Below are positions 10,258 to 17,657 of a stretch of 64,000 nucleotides of DNA, one piece after another. The stretch is from Fundidesulfovibrio agrisoli (GTDB taxonomy: Bacteria > Desulfobacterota > Desulfovibrionia > Desulfovibrionales > Desulfovibrionaceae): contig NZ_JAKZKX010000008.1 in assembly GCF_022808715.1 (NCBI RefSeq), positions 101,515 to 165,514 of the forward strand. The letters are read 5' to 3'. The notes under the pieces were generated by a model. That model searched no databases. It had not been told where the DNA came from and was given only the letters and a program-made list of their open reading frames with translations. The stretch's first letter is position 1. Each line of letters begins with the position of its first letter. The position numbers were made by a program, and so were the translations under genes.

Positions 10258-11541
10258 ATGCGCCAGTTGAAGTATTTCGCCTTCGCCGTGATCGCCTGTT
10301 GCCTCAGCGCCTGCGTCAGTTCTCAAACCGCATCCGTCAAGGATCATCCCGTCATCGAAGTGCCCGACGGCCGGGAGACCAAAACCATCGGCCTCGGCAG
10401 GGTGGTGGTCAAGCTGCCCCGGGGGCAGGTCTACGGCGACCTGAAATCCGGAGCGCTTTGCCTCCCCAATACCCAACTGGTGTGGGGGGCTGGCTCCAGG
10501 TCGCCCAAGGTGGAGGAATTCACCTCGATTTTCTATGAGGAGCTCCGCCGCAACAACTACAACGTCAAGGGCGATCCCACCGACCTCTTCAATCGTGAAG
10601 CCCCGGCCACAGAGATCACCGTGGGCGGGCTTATTACCGATCTGTACGTGGAAGCCTGTTTCCCGTGGTTCGGCTGGGGCAACGTGCGCAAGGGCACCTC
10701 AAAGGCCACCGTATCCGTTGAGTGGCAGGTCTACTCGAACTACCAGAAAAAAGTTCTGATGAAATCCACGGCTTCGGGCGAGGCCGAGTTCAAATTTGAG
10801 AACGGCAACTTCAACGAAGCCCTGTTCCTTGCTTTTTCCAGCGCGGTGCAAGGGCTGCTGGCCGACCCCAAGTTCAACAAGTTGCTTCTTGAACCAGAGA
10901 AGAACGCGGAGGCTCCCGACCCTGCGGTCCAAGCCGCGCCGCCGGCCGGCATCAAGGTCTCGGCCAATCCAAAGCAGACCTATTCCCTGGAGGAGGTCAA
11001 GAAGCGCGTGGTGGTGCTCCAGATGGGCGGCATGCACGGCTCCGGCGTCCTCGTGGGCGACGAGGGCTACATCCTCACCAACGACCACGTTGTCAAAGGC
11101 CTCAAGCGCATGAAGGTCATCTTCGAGAACGGAACGGCGACGGAGGGAATCGTCATTCGTTCCGACCCGGTCCAGGACGTGGGGCTGGTAAAAATCGAGA
11201 ATCCACCTGTCAAAGGTCTAGCAGTGCGGCCTGAACGGGTCGCCACGGGCACGGAGGTGTTCGCCGTGGGCGCGCCCCTTGACGTCACCTTCCACGGGAC
11301 GGTCACAAAGGGCATCATCAGCGCCTATCGCCCTAGGGAGGATGGCAGCCAGTGGATACAAAGCGATGCGATGATCAACGGAGGCAACAGCGGAGGCCCC
11401 TTGGTGGACGGGCAGGGCAGGGTTGTCGGGCTGACGTCCTGGAAGAGGATTGACACGAACAGCAACAACAGGAGCACAGGGCTCAACTTCTTTGTACCGA
11501 TTGCGGAGGGCATGCGGGTCGTGGGCGTGGAGGCGAAATAA
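10258..11541 (+). CDS. Lipoprotein trypsin-like serine protease with an N-terminal lipoprotein domain
   Basis: A 427-residue protein. The signal peptide ends in a lipobox LSAC (Cys near residue 20). Residues about 30-220 form a domain rich in beta strands that resembles small outer-membrane lipoproteins of the DUF4136/YajG kind; this is only a resemblance. Residues about 240-427 are a chymotrypsin-fold S1C protease with the full triad: H277 (TNDHVV), D307 (DVGLVKI) and S378 (GGNSGGPL). There is no PDZ domain, unlike DegP. ATG 10258 has a CAGGAG ribosome-binding site. It should act in the cell envelope, anchored by lipid. Monocistronic. Confidence 0.88.
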   Translation: MRQLKYFAFAVIACCLSACVSSQTASVKDHPVIEVPDGRETKTIGLGRVVVKLPRGQVYGDLKSGALCLPNTQLVWGAGSRSPKVEEFTSIFYEELRRNNYNVKGDPTDLFNREAPATEITVGGLITDLYVEACFPWFGWGNVRKGTSKATVSVEWQVYSNYQKKVLMKSTASGEAEFKFENGNFNEALFLAFSSAVQGLLADPKFNKLLLEPEKNAEAPDPAVQAAPPAGIKVSANPKQTYSLEEVKKRVVVLQMGGMHGSGVLVGDEGYILTNDHVVKGLKRMKVIFENGTATEGIVIRSDPVQDVGLVKIENPPVKGLAVRPERVATGTEVFAVGAPLDVTFHGTVTKGIISAYRPREDGSQWIQSDAMINGGNSGGPLVDGQGRVVGLTSWKRIDTNSNNRSTGLNFFVPIAEGMRVVGVEAK

Positions 11542-11635
11542 GGTTTGGGCTGTTCCAGTGCGGCAGGGCTAGGCTTTCCGCCCAAGCTGGAGTAGGGTGG
11601 CAGGGCTTCTCGCCGACACCGCACAGGAGGATTCC

Positions 11636-11848
11636 ATGAGCACCAAGACCATAGAAGTCAAAGGCATGAGCTGCGGCAATTGCGTCAACTCCGTCACCAA
11701 GGCCCTTTCAAGCATTGAGGGCCTGGCCGACGTGAAGGTGGACCTTGCCTTCGGCACCGCGACCTTCGAGGAAAAGAAGCCCGTACCCGAGGATGAGATC
11801 AAGGCCGCCATCGAACGCATCGGCTTCACAGCGGGTGATTTCAAGTAG
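11636..11848 (+). CDS. Small heavy-metal-associated (HMA) domain protein, CopZ-like
   Basis: A 70-residue ferredoxin-like HMA domain with the metal-binding motif GMSCGNC (C13 and C16), as in copper chaperones and the N-termini of CopA ATPases. It probably carries Cu(I) in the cytoplasm, but no copper ATPase is beside it. The ATG has a CAGGAGG ribosome-binding site. A terminator follows. Confidence 0.93.
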   Translation: MSTKTIEVKGMSCGNCVNSVTKALSSIEGLADVKVDLAFGTATFEEKKPVPEDEIKAAIERIGFTAGDFK

Positions 11849-11909
11849 ACGGCGACGACATCGCCGTGTTCGCGGGGCCTTGGCCCCGCCAGAACCATTC
11901 GCGTGGAAT

Positions 11910-11946
11910 CGTCCGGGCAGGGAAACCTGTCCGGACGCTTTGTTTG
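11910..11946 (+). terminator. Rho-independent terminator after the HMA gene
   Basis: A 12-bp stem (11910-11921 with 11926-11937, one G-U pair), GAAA loop and a T-rich tail. A second GC-rich hairpin just upstream (about 11871-11890) may assist. From here to the convergent carbonic anhydrase stop at 12186 I see no further gene. Confidence 0.8.
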
Positions 11947-12185
11947 AATCGGCCTGAATCCTGGCTTGAAAAGTATCGCCCTGGCAACGAGATACAAGCC
12001 CTCAGACTGGCCATCAGAACTCTGTACAGCAAATCGAAACCGTGCCCCCCACAAAATCAAGACCATGCCTTGCTCCGCCCGTGGAGCGGGGAGGGGCCTT
12101 GTAGTAGTGGGGCGTGCCAGATACCTGCGGAGCCAGCATGCGGGCGGAATGCTTGCCCGCTGGGCTCATCCCGCTTTGACGTGGG

Positions 12186-12845
12186 CTATGCTTTCGTGCG
12201 CTCCCGGGTGCAGCGCGGCACCAGGGCCTCGAAGGTGCCGGTTTCGGGCAGGTAGCTATGCAACTCGCCGGAATCCATGTCGAAATACCAGCCGTGCAGG
12301 TGGAGCTTGCCTTGCACCACCCGCTGCCAGACCCAGGGGAAGGTGAGCAGGTTGTCCAGCGAGACCAGCACCGAAGCCTGCTCGCAGGCTCTGCGCCGCA
12401 GATGATCTGGTTTCCCGGGCAGTTCCCTGTCCACTTCCATGAGCGCGGGCTCCGCGATCTTGACCCAGGGGGCGATGAACTCGCCCAGGTCCTCCCGATT
12501 GGGGGCGAGCAGCGCCTGGATGCCTCCGCAGCAGGAGTGCCCCAGGATGATGACGTGCTCGACCTCGAGGTTCTTGACCGCGTATTCCAGGGCCGCGGAC
12601 ACACCGTGGCGGCCTTCGGCGTTCTCGTAGGGCGGCACCAGGTTGGCCACGTTGCGCACCACGAACATGTCGCCGGGCTCGCAGCCCGTGAGGATGGCCG
12701 GGTCCACCCGGGAGTCGGAGCAGGCGATGACCAGCACCTTGGGGCTCTGCTCCTTCTGGAGGTTGTTGTAGAAGTCGCTCTCGGAGCAGAAGTAAGTGCG
12801 CTGGAATTCCTTGAATCCTGAAAGGAAACGAGCGATATCTTTCAT
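12186..12845 (-). CDS. Beta-class carbonic anhydrase
   Basis: A 219-residue zinc enzyme interconverting CO2 and bicarbonate. The zinc ligands and dyad are clear: C42, D44 and R46 in IACSDSRVDP, then H103 and C106 in LGHSCCGG. Length is normal for the E. coli Can/CynT group. The start codon overlaps by 4 bp the stop of the PEP-mutase-family gene upstream, so the two are translated as a unit. In a strict anaerobe this would supply bicarbonate for carboxylation reactions; that role is inference. Confidence 0.95.
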   Translation of the reverse strand: MKDIARFLSGFKEFQRTYFCSESDFYNNLQKEQSPKVLVIACSDSRVDPAILTGCEPGDMFVVRNVANLVPPYENAEGRHGVSAALEYAVKNLEVEHVIILGHSCCGGIQALLAPNREDLGEFIAPWVKIAEPALMEVDRELPGKPDHLRRRACEQASVLVSLDNLLTFPWVWQRVVQGKLHLHGWYFDMDSGELHSYLPETGTFEALVPRCTRERTKA

Positions 12846-13738
12846 TTATTTGTCTCCGCCGGATTCTCGCCGCCTGAGAACTGCGCCTCCCTCCGCCGGA
12901 TTTCCTCCGCACCGATGAAGTGGAAGTACTCCTCGAAGGTCAGCATTGTCTCCGGCCCGGCGAAGCCTTGGCTGGTTCCATTATTTTTCAGGTGGTTCGC
13001 CCAGCGCTGCAAGGCCCGGACGGCCGTGAACACCGAGGCGCAGGGGTAGGCGGCCAGGGCGTAGCCCACGTCCTGGAGCTCGGCGGCGCTCAGGAAGGGC
13101 GATTTGCCGCCCTCGATCATGTTGGCCATGCTGGGCACGCTCAGGGCGCTGTTCACTGTGCGCATGTCCTCCACGGAGGTCACGGCCTCCACGAAGACCA
13201 TGTCCGCACCGGCCTCGGCGTAGATCCTGGCCCGGCGGATGCCTTCGTCCAGGCCGTGCAGGGCCACGGCGTCGGTCCTGGCCATGATTACGAATTCCGG
13301 GTTGCGCCTGGCCCAGAGCGCGGCTTTGAGCTTGGGCAGGTATTCGTCGACGGACACCACGGCCTTGCCCGCCATGTGGCCGCAGCGCTTGGGGAAGGTC
13401 TGGTCCTCGATGAAGAGCGCGGCCGCGCCCATGGCCTCCACCTGGCGCACGGTGCGGATGACGTTGTTCACGTCGCCGAAGCCGGTGTCGATGTCCACCA
13501 TGACGGGTATGTCCACACGCTCGATAATGCGCGCGTAGTGCGTGAGCATCTCCGTGAAGCTCATCAGCCCGAAGTCGGGCAGCCCGAGCACGCTGCCGGA
13601 GCTGCCGAACCCGGCTACGGCCATGGCCTGAAACCCGGCCTGGGCGATGGCCAGTGCGGAAAGGCCGTCGTGGGCCACGGGGAGCATGAGCAGCTCCGGG
13701 GCGTTGACCAGGGAACGGAAGGCTGCGCCGGGGTTCAT
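12842..13738 (-). CDS. Isocitrate lyase / phosphoenolpyruvate mutase superfamily enzyme
   Basis: A 298-residue TIM-barrel protein. Superfamily hallmarks are PVMVDIDTGFGD (metal-binding Asp residues), FIEDQTFPKRCGH with the flexible-loop cysteine, and the VIMARTDA strand. The KRCGH loop is that of lyases such as 2-methylisocitrate lyase or oxaloacetate hydrolase rather than true PEP mutase, which lacks the Cys. The substrate cannot be fixed from sequence; no prpC, prpD or phosphonate genes lie nearby. It is co-translated with carbonic anhydrase. Confidence 0.88.
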   Translation of the reverse strand: MNPGAAFRSLVNAPELLMLPVAHDGLSALAIAQAGFQAMAVAGFGSSGSVLGLPDFGLMSFTEMLTHYARIIERVDIPVMVDIDTGFGDVNNVIRTVRQVEAMGAAALFIEDQTFPKRCGHMAGKAVVSVDEYLPKLKAALWARRNPEFVIMARTDAVALHGLDEGIRRARIYAEAGADMVFVEAVTSVEDMRTVNSALSVPSMANMIEGGKSPFLSAAELQDVGYALAAYPCASVFTAVRALQRWANHLKNNGTSQGFAGPETMLTFEEYFHFIGAEEIRRREAQFSGGENPAETNK

Positions 13739-13922
13739 AGAGGTAAGTTCCTTGAAGGCGGCCGAAGGCTCGCCACGGTTGGTTTGACCGGGGCAGTATC
13801 CGGTGTTTCGGGATGGAATGCAATGGGTGAAGGGCGCTACCCAGGCCCGCCAATGGAGCGTGAGTGGCTTAACCCGAACCTACCGAAATCATTCAAAAGC
13901 CCCCTCTTTCGCGCCCGTGCTA

Positions 13923-13950
13923 TTGTCTCATAATGTAAATTATGTAAACT
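13923..13950 (+). other. dif: Candidate chromosomal dif site (XerC/XerD recombination site)
   Basis: A 28-bp AT-rich site in an otherwise GC-rich non-coding stretch. It reads left arm TTGTCTCATAA, centre TGTAAA, right arm TTATGTAAACT, i.e. the 11-6-11 layout of dif with the inner inverted repeat ATAA/TTAT. From memory, the right arm is identical to that of Bacillus subtilis dif, and about 20 of 28 positions match E. coli dif. Both xerD (37.1 kb) and xerC (42.0 kb) are in the window, and coding-strand preference flips from + to - around this point, which fits a replication terminus. Confidence 0.75.
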
Positions 13951-13983
13951 TTAAAAACTGGTCTGACCCAGGTAGCCCCCCAA

Positions 13984-14026
13984 AGCAAAAAGCGCCCGCG
14001 ACCGGCATTCCGGTCACGGGCGCTTT
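13984..14026 (-). terminator. Terminator hairpin, oriented for minus-strand transcripts from ade
   Basis: A 17-bp stem with one mismatch (13989-14005 with 14010-14026) and a 4-nt loop. Read on the minus strand it runs into a T-tract (AAAAA at 13987-13991 on +), so it would stop transcription arriving from ade before it reaches dif. Confidence 0.75.
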
Positions 14027-14248
14027 GTCATCTCTTCTCCTGGGCAGCGACCCACCCACTTTCCCTTGTCAGGCTTTCTCGGGTCACCGAGGCGGCGTCG
14101 CGATGTCACACGTCGGTTGAATATGCCTTTGGCCGCACCGGGTCCTGCCTTGGCATAACTGACCCAGAATCGGGCTGCAAAATGACGCTCTGAGATCGAT
14201 CCTGAGTAAAAATCCGGCCCAAGGGTCGGGCCTGTCCTCATTGTCGGC

Positions 14249-15985
14249 CTAGAGCCAGAGCCCGACCTTCTCGAACAGCGTGACGTCCACGAGCCCCTGA
14301 TCGGTCAGTTTCAACTCCGGTATCACCGCCAGCGACATGAAGGACAAGGCCATGAACGGCCGTGCCCCTGCGGCGGGATCGACCGCGATGGATTCATAGG
14401 CGGCATGCAGCGCCTTCTGAGCCGCGACAACCTCCTCAAACGGCCTGAGGCTCATGAGCCCCGCAAAGTGCAGCTCCAGCTTGGCCAGCACCTTGCCGCC
14501 CGCCACCACCACATACCCGCCGCCGCATTCCGCTAGCACGTTGCCCGCCAGGGCCATGTCGGCGTCGTCCATCCCGGCCACGATCAGATTGTGCGCGTCG
14601 TGGGCAACTGTCCCGGCCACTGCGCCGCGCGCCAAGGAAAGGCCGTTCACGAACGCGAGTCCGATATTCCCGTTGCGACCGTGGCGTTCGACAACCGCAA
14701 CCTTGGCGATGTCGCGCGACGGATCGGCCACGGCGAAGCCGTCCACGACTTTGGGCGTCACCTTCAGGGCCTTGCTGATGATCTGGCCCGGAATGGCCCC
14801 GATGCAACGAACCTCATGTGAAACTTGAGGTATTGCGAAGTCCTCCGCCCGCAATTTTCCGCCGGAACAGCTCAAATGAACAGTGTTTTCTTGAGGCACC
14901 TGCCCACTGGGGCCGAACGTCGTCTCCGCGACGTCGCGCCCTTTCAGGAAGGCCTTCCAGACCTTGAAGCCCTGGAGGTCGTCCAGCACGAGCAGATCCG
15001 CCCGGTAGCCCGGGGCCACCGCCCCCCGCCCGCGCAGGCCGTAGTGGCGCGCGGTGTTGATGCTGGCCATCTGGATGGCGCGCATGGGGTCGAGCCCGAG
15101 GCCGATGGCCATACGCACATTGTGGTCCATGTGGCCGTTGGTGGTCAGGTCGATGGGCTCGCGGTCGTCGCAGACCAGTGAGATGTTGGCAGCGTTGTGC
15201 TCGTTGACCACGCCCACCAGATCCGTGAGGTTGCGCTCGTCGCTGCCTTCGCGCATCAGCAGGTGCATGCCGGCGCGCAGCTTCTCCACGGCCTCCCGCG
15301 GGTCGGTGCATTCGTGGTCCGAGCTTGGGCCCGCCGCGATGTAGGCGTTGAGCTGCTTGCCGGAGAGCAAGGGCGCGTGGCCGTCGATGATCTTGCACTG
15401 GCAGGCCGCGATCTTGGCCATTATGGCCGGGTCCTTTGCCAGCACTCCGGGATAGTTCATCAATTCCGCCAAGCCCAGCACGCGCTCCGGGTAGCGCCCG
15501 GCGAGGTAGGCCACGTCCTCGGCGTTCAGCACCGCGCCGGAGGTCTCCATGTTGGTGGCTGGCACGCAACTTGGGATCATGACGTAGAAATCAAGCGGAC
15601 AGTCCCGGGTGAGCTCCAGCAGGGTCTCGATGCCCGCCCTGCCCAGCACGTTGCCGATTTCGTGCGGGTCCCAGACCACGGCGCAGGTGCCTCGTGGGGC
15701 GGCTGCCCGGGCGAATTCCCAGGGCGTGAGCAGCGTGGATTCTATGTGGATGTGGCCGTCGATGAGCCCGGGGCAGACATAGCGCCCCTGGCAATCGACC
15801 ACTTTTTTGGCCTGGTAGTCGCCGAAACCGACGATCATACCGTCAGCCACCGCGATGTCCGCCGGGTGGATGTCACCCGAAAGCACGTTGACCAGACGCG
15901 CGTTCTTGAGCAAAAGGTCGGCCGGGGCGTTGCCCAGGGCCAAGTCTATCCTGTGTTCGATCCCGTCGTGGACCTCGAAAACCAT
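14249..15985 (-). CDS. ade: Adenine deaminase
   Basis: A 578-residue amidohydrolase converting adenine to hypoxanthine and ammonia (purine salvage). Metal-binding GHIHIEST, the VVWDPHEIGNV segment, DGHAPLLSGK and TNGHMDHNVR are family signatures. The frame extends 23 codons upstream, but the ATG at 15985 has a GGAGGG ribosome-binding site at proper spacing and is chosen. It is divergent from yedF across 111 bp. Confidence 0.95.
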   Translation of the reverse strand: MVFEVHDGIEHRIDLALGNAPADLLLKNARLVNVLSGDIHPADIAVADGMIVGFGDYQAKKVVDCQGRYVCPGLIDGHIHIESTLLTPWEFARAAAPRGTCAVVWDPHEIGNVLGRAGIETLLELTRDCPLDFYVMIPSCVPATNMETSGAVLNAEDVAYLAGRYPERVLGLAELMNYPGVLAKDPAIMAKIAACQCKIIDGHAPLLSGKQLNAYIAAGPSSDHECTDPREAVEKLRAGMHLLMREGSDERNLTDLVGVVNEHNAANISLVCDDREPIDLTTNGHMDHNVRMAIGLGLDPMRAIQMASINTARHYGLRGRGAVAPGYRADLLVLDDLQGFKVWKAFLKGRDVAETTFGPSGQVPQENTVHLSCSGGKLRAEDFAIPQVSHEVRCIGAIPGQIISKALKVTPKVVDGFAVADPSRDIAKVAVVERHGRNGNIGLAFVNGLSLARGAVAGTVAHDAHNLIVAGMDDADMALAGNVLAECGGGYVVVAGGKVLAKLELHFAGLMSLRPFEEVVAAQKALHAAYESIAVDPAAGARPFMALSFMSLAVIPELKLTDQGLVDVTLFEKVGLWL

Positions 15986-16038
15986 GCTGCCCTCCGTCAT
16001 CGACGGCTGCGCGTCCTGCAGCCGCCATGTATAGGCGT

Positions 16039-16067
16039 ATACTATTTGACCCATCCGCCCGTGTCTA
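16039..16067 (-). promoter_or_regulatory. Candidate promoter for ade
   Basis: On the minus strand TAGACA (16062-16067) lies 17 bp from TAGTAT (16039-16044), which would put the start about 45 nt before the ade ATG. It overlaps the candidate yedF promoter on the other strand. Confidence 0.4.
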
Positions 16068-16074
16068 TGCTAAT
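16046..16074 (+). promoter_or_regulatory. Candidate promoter for yedF
   Basis: TTGACC (16046-16051) and GCTAAT (16069-16074) are spaced 17 bp. The predicted start leaves a short leader with GGAAGGAAGG before ATG 16097. Confidence 0.45.
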
Positions 16075-16096
16075 AGCTGGCGGAAGGAAGGCGAAA

Positions 16097-16714
16097 ATGA
16101 ACGTAAAGACTCTCGATTGCAAGGGCATGACATGCCCGCAGCCCCTCATGGAATGCAGGAAATGCCTCGAGGCCGAGGCCCCGGAGGCCCTCGACGTGCT
16201 TGTGGACGACGAAGCCGCCCTTGAGAACGTGAGCCGTTACCTGAAATCCAGCGGTTTCGGCGTGACCTCGAGCAAGGAAGGCGCTCGCTGGGCCATCCGC
16301 GCCAGGCGCGAGGGCGGACAGGCCGCACCGGCCGACCCGGCGGACTTCCCCTGCCCCGTGCCGGGCTCGGGTCAGGGGCAGCGCATCGTGGTGTTCCTGA
16401 CCTCCGACGTGGTGGGGCGCGGCGACGACGGACTCGGGGCCAAGCTGATGCTCAACTTCATCAAGACCCTCCCCGAATTGGGTTCGGAGCTGTGGCGCAT
16501 CGTCATGGTCAACGCCGCGGTGAAGCTGGCCGCCGAGGGCAGCCCGCACATCGAAACCCTGCGCGCCCTGGAGGCCGCCGGGGTGAGCATCCTAGTCTGC
16601 GGCACCTGCCTCGAATTCTACGGGTTGATGCAGCAACGGGCCGTGGGACAGACCACCAACATGCTCGATGTGGTCACCAGCCTGCAACTGGCCTCGAAAG
16701 TCATCGACATCTGA
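16097..16714 (+). CDS. yedF: YedF-type sulfurtransferase-like selenium metabolism protein
   Basis: A 205-residue two-domain protein. Residues 1-70 are a TusA-like domain with the motif MTCPQPL (C13), and residues about 95-205 are a DsrE-like domain with a conserved cysteine in VCGTCLEFYG. This TusA-DsrE fusion is the YedF form that co-occurs with selenocysteine/selenium traits in many anaerobes. It is monocistronic and divergent from ade. No selD/selA lies nearby, so the selenium link rests on family knowledge. Confidence 0.87.
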   Translation: MNVKTLDCKGMTCPQPLMECRKCLEAEAPEALDVLVDDEAALENVSRYLKSSGFGVTSSKEGARWAIRARREGGQAAPADPADFPCPVPGSGQGQRIVVFLTSDVVGRGDDGLGAKLMLNFIKTLPELGSELWRIVMVNAAVKLAAEGSPHIETLRALEAAGVSILVCGTCLEFYGLMQQRAVGQTTNMLDVVTSLQLASKVIDI

Positions 16715-16737
16715 TCCATTTCACCCGATAATCTTTC

Positions 16738-16780
16738 GGCGGCTTCCGGGATCACGCCCGGGAGCCGCCCTTTCCATTTC
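16738..16780 (+). terminator. Rho-independent terminator after yedF
   Basis: A 13-bp stem with one G-U pair (16738-16750 with 16757-16769) and a following TTTCC tract. Confidence 0.8.
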
Positions 16781-16796
16781 ATCCACAGGAAGCCCC

Positions 16797-17573
16797 ATGC
16801 CCCGCAGTCAGCCCCCCTCCCCTCCCGTGGCGGCAGAGCCCATCCGCCTGAACAAAGCCCTGGCCCAGGCGGGCGTCTGCTCCCGCCGCGCCGCCGACGA
16901 GCTGATTCGCTCCGGCAAGGTCACGGTCAACGGCCAGCCAGCCGACCTCGGCACGCCGGTTCGACCCGGTGTGGACGACGTGCGCGTGGAGGGCAAACCC
17001 GTGGCTTTCGCCCCCGGTGAGGAGCACCTCTATTTCATGCTCAACAAACCCGTGGAGGTGGTGACCACCGCCAAGGACCCCGAGGGCAGGCGCACCGTGA
17101 TCGAGCTCATGGGCCGGGCCGCCGGGGGGCGCAGGCTGTTTCCCGTGGGCAGGCTGGACTATTTTTCGGAGGGCTTGCTGCTGCTGACGACCGACGGCGA
17201 GTTGGCCAACCGGCTCATGCACCCCAGGTGGCACCAGCCCAAGCTCTACCACGTCACCGTGCGGGGCGACGCCCCGGCCCAGGCGCTGGATGCCATGCGC
17301 TCCGGCATGCGCCTGGCCGAGGGCGAACGCCTGGCCCCGGTGAAGGTCCGCACGATGGAGGGGGCGCAACCCGGCCGCAGCATCCTGGAGATGGAGCTGA
17401 TACAGGGGATCAACCGCCAGATCAGGCGCATGTGCCGCGACCTGAACCTGACCATCCTGCGCCTGGTGCGCGTGGCCCAGGGGCCGCTCAAACTGGGGGA
17501 GCTTGCTTCGGGTGCGCACAGGGCGCTCACCGGGCCCGAGGTGGCCGCGCTCAAGGCCAGCGTGGGCCTGTAG
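16797..17573 (+). CDS. Pseudouridine synthase, RsuA/RluB family
   Basis: A 258-residue enzyme that isomerises uridine in rRNA. An N-terminal S4 RNA-binding domain (about residues 16-62, RLNKALAQAGVCSRRAADEL) precedes the catalytic domain with GRLDYFSEGLLLLTTDG; the catalytic Asp is D121. The usual GRLDxxTxGLLL has Ser in place of Thr here, which is tolerated in the family. The C-terminal GINRQIRRMC is typical. It is closest in layout to RluB (23S rRNA), but RsuA or RluE targets cannot be excluded. Confidence 0.9.
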   Translation: MPRSQPPSPPVAAEPIRLNKALAQAGVCSRRAADELIRSGKVTVNGQPADLGTPVRPGVDDVRVEGKPVAFAPGEEHLYFMLNKPVEVVTTAKDPEGRRTVIELMGRAAGGRRLFPVGRLDYFSEGLLLLTTDGELANRLMHPRWHQPKLYHVTVRGDAPAQALDAMRSGMRLAEGERLAPVKVRTMEGAQPGRSILEMELIQGINRQIRRMCRDLNLTILRLVRVAQGPLKLGELASGAHRALTGPEVAALKASVGL

Positions 17574-17599
17574 ACCGCTTCCCGCGTCACATGGACGAA

Positions 17600-17640
17600 A
17601 AAAGGCCCGGCCGCCCATTCAGGGCGGCCGGGCCTTCTGT
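17600..17640. terminator. Bidirectional terminator
   Basis: A perfect 15-bp GC-rich stem (17602-17616 with 17622-17636). It has a strong T-tract on the minus strand and a weaker one on plus, between the convergent pseudouridine synthase and lipoprotein genes. Confidence 0.9.
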
Positions 17641-17657
17641 TATCCTGTCGTGCGCTG

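Larger units (their letters stand above)
13739..14248. other. Non-coding gap holding the dif candidate and a terminator
   Basis: About 510 bp between the PEP-mutase-family start and the ade stop. It contains the dif candidate (13923-13950) and a hairpin terminator (13989-14026). The part from about 14040 to 14248 has no gene I can support; a short minus-strand frame there (75 codons, 14014-14241) runs through the terminator hairpin and has no recognisable product. Confidence 0.6.

Noticed and set aside
13929..13944. Palindrome CATAAT-GTAA-ATTATG read first as a repressor operator
   Set aside because: It is the inner dyad of the dif candidate, which explains more of the flanking bases and the location.
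14014..14241. A 75-codon minus-strand frame in the dif gap
   Set aside because: It runs through the terminator hairpin and has no recognisable motif or good ribosome-binding site.
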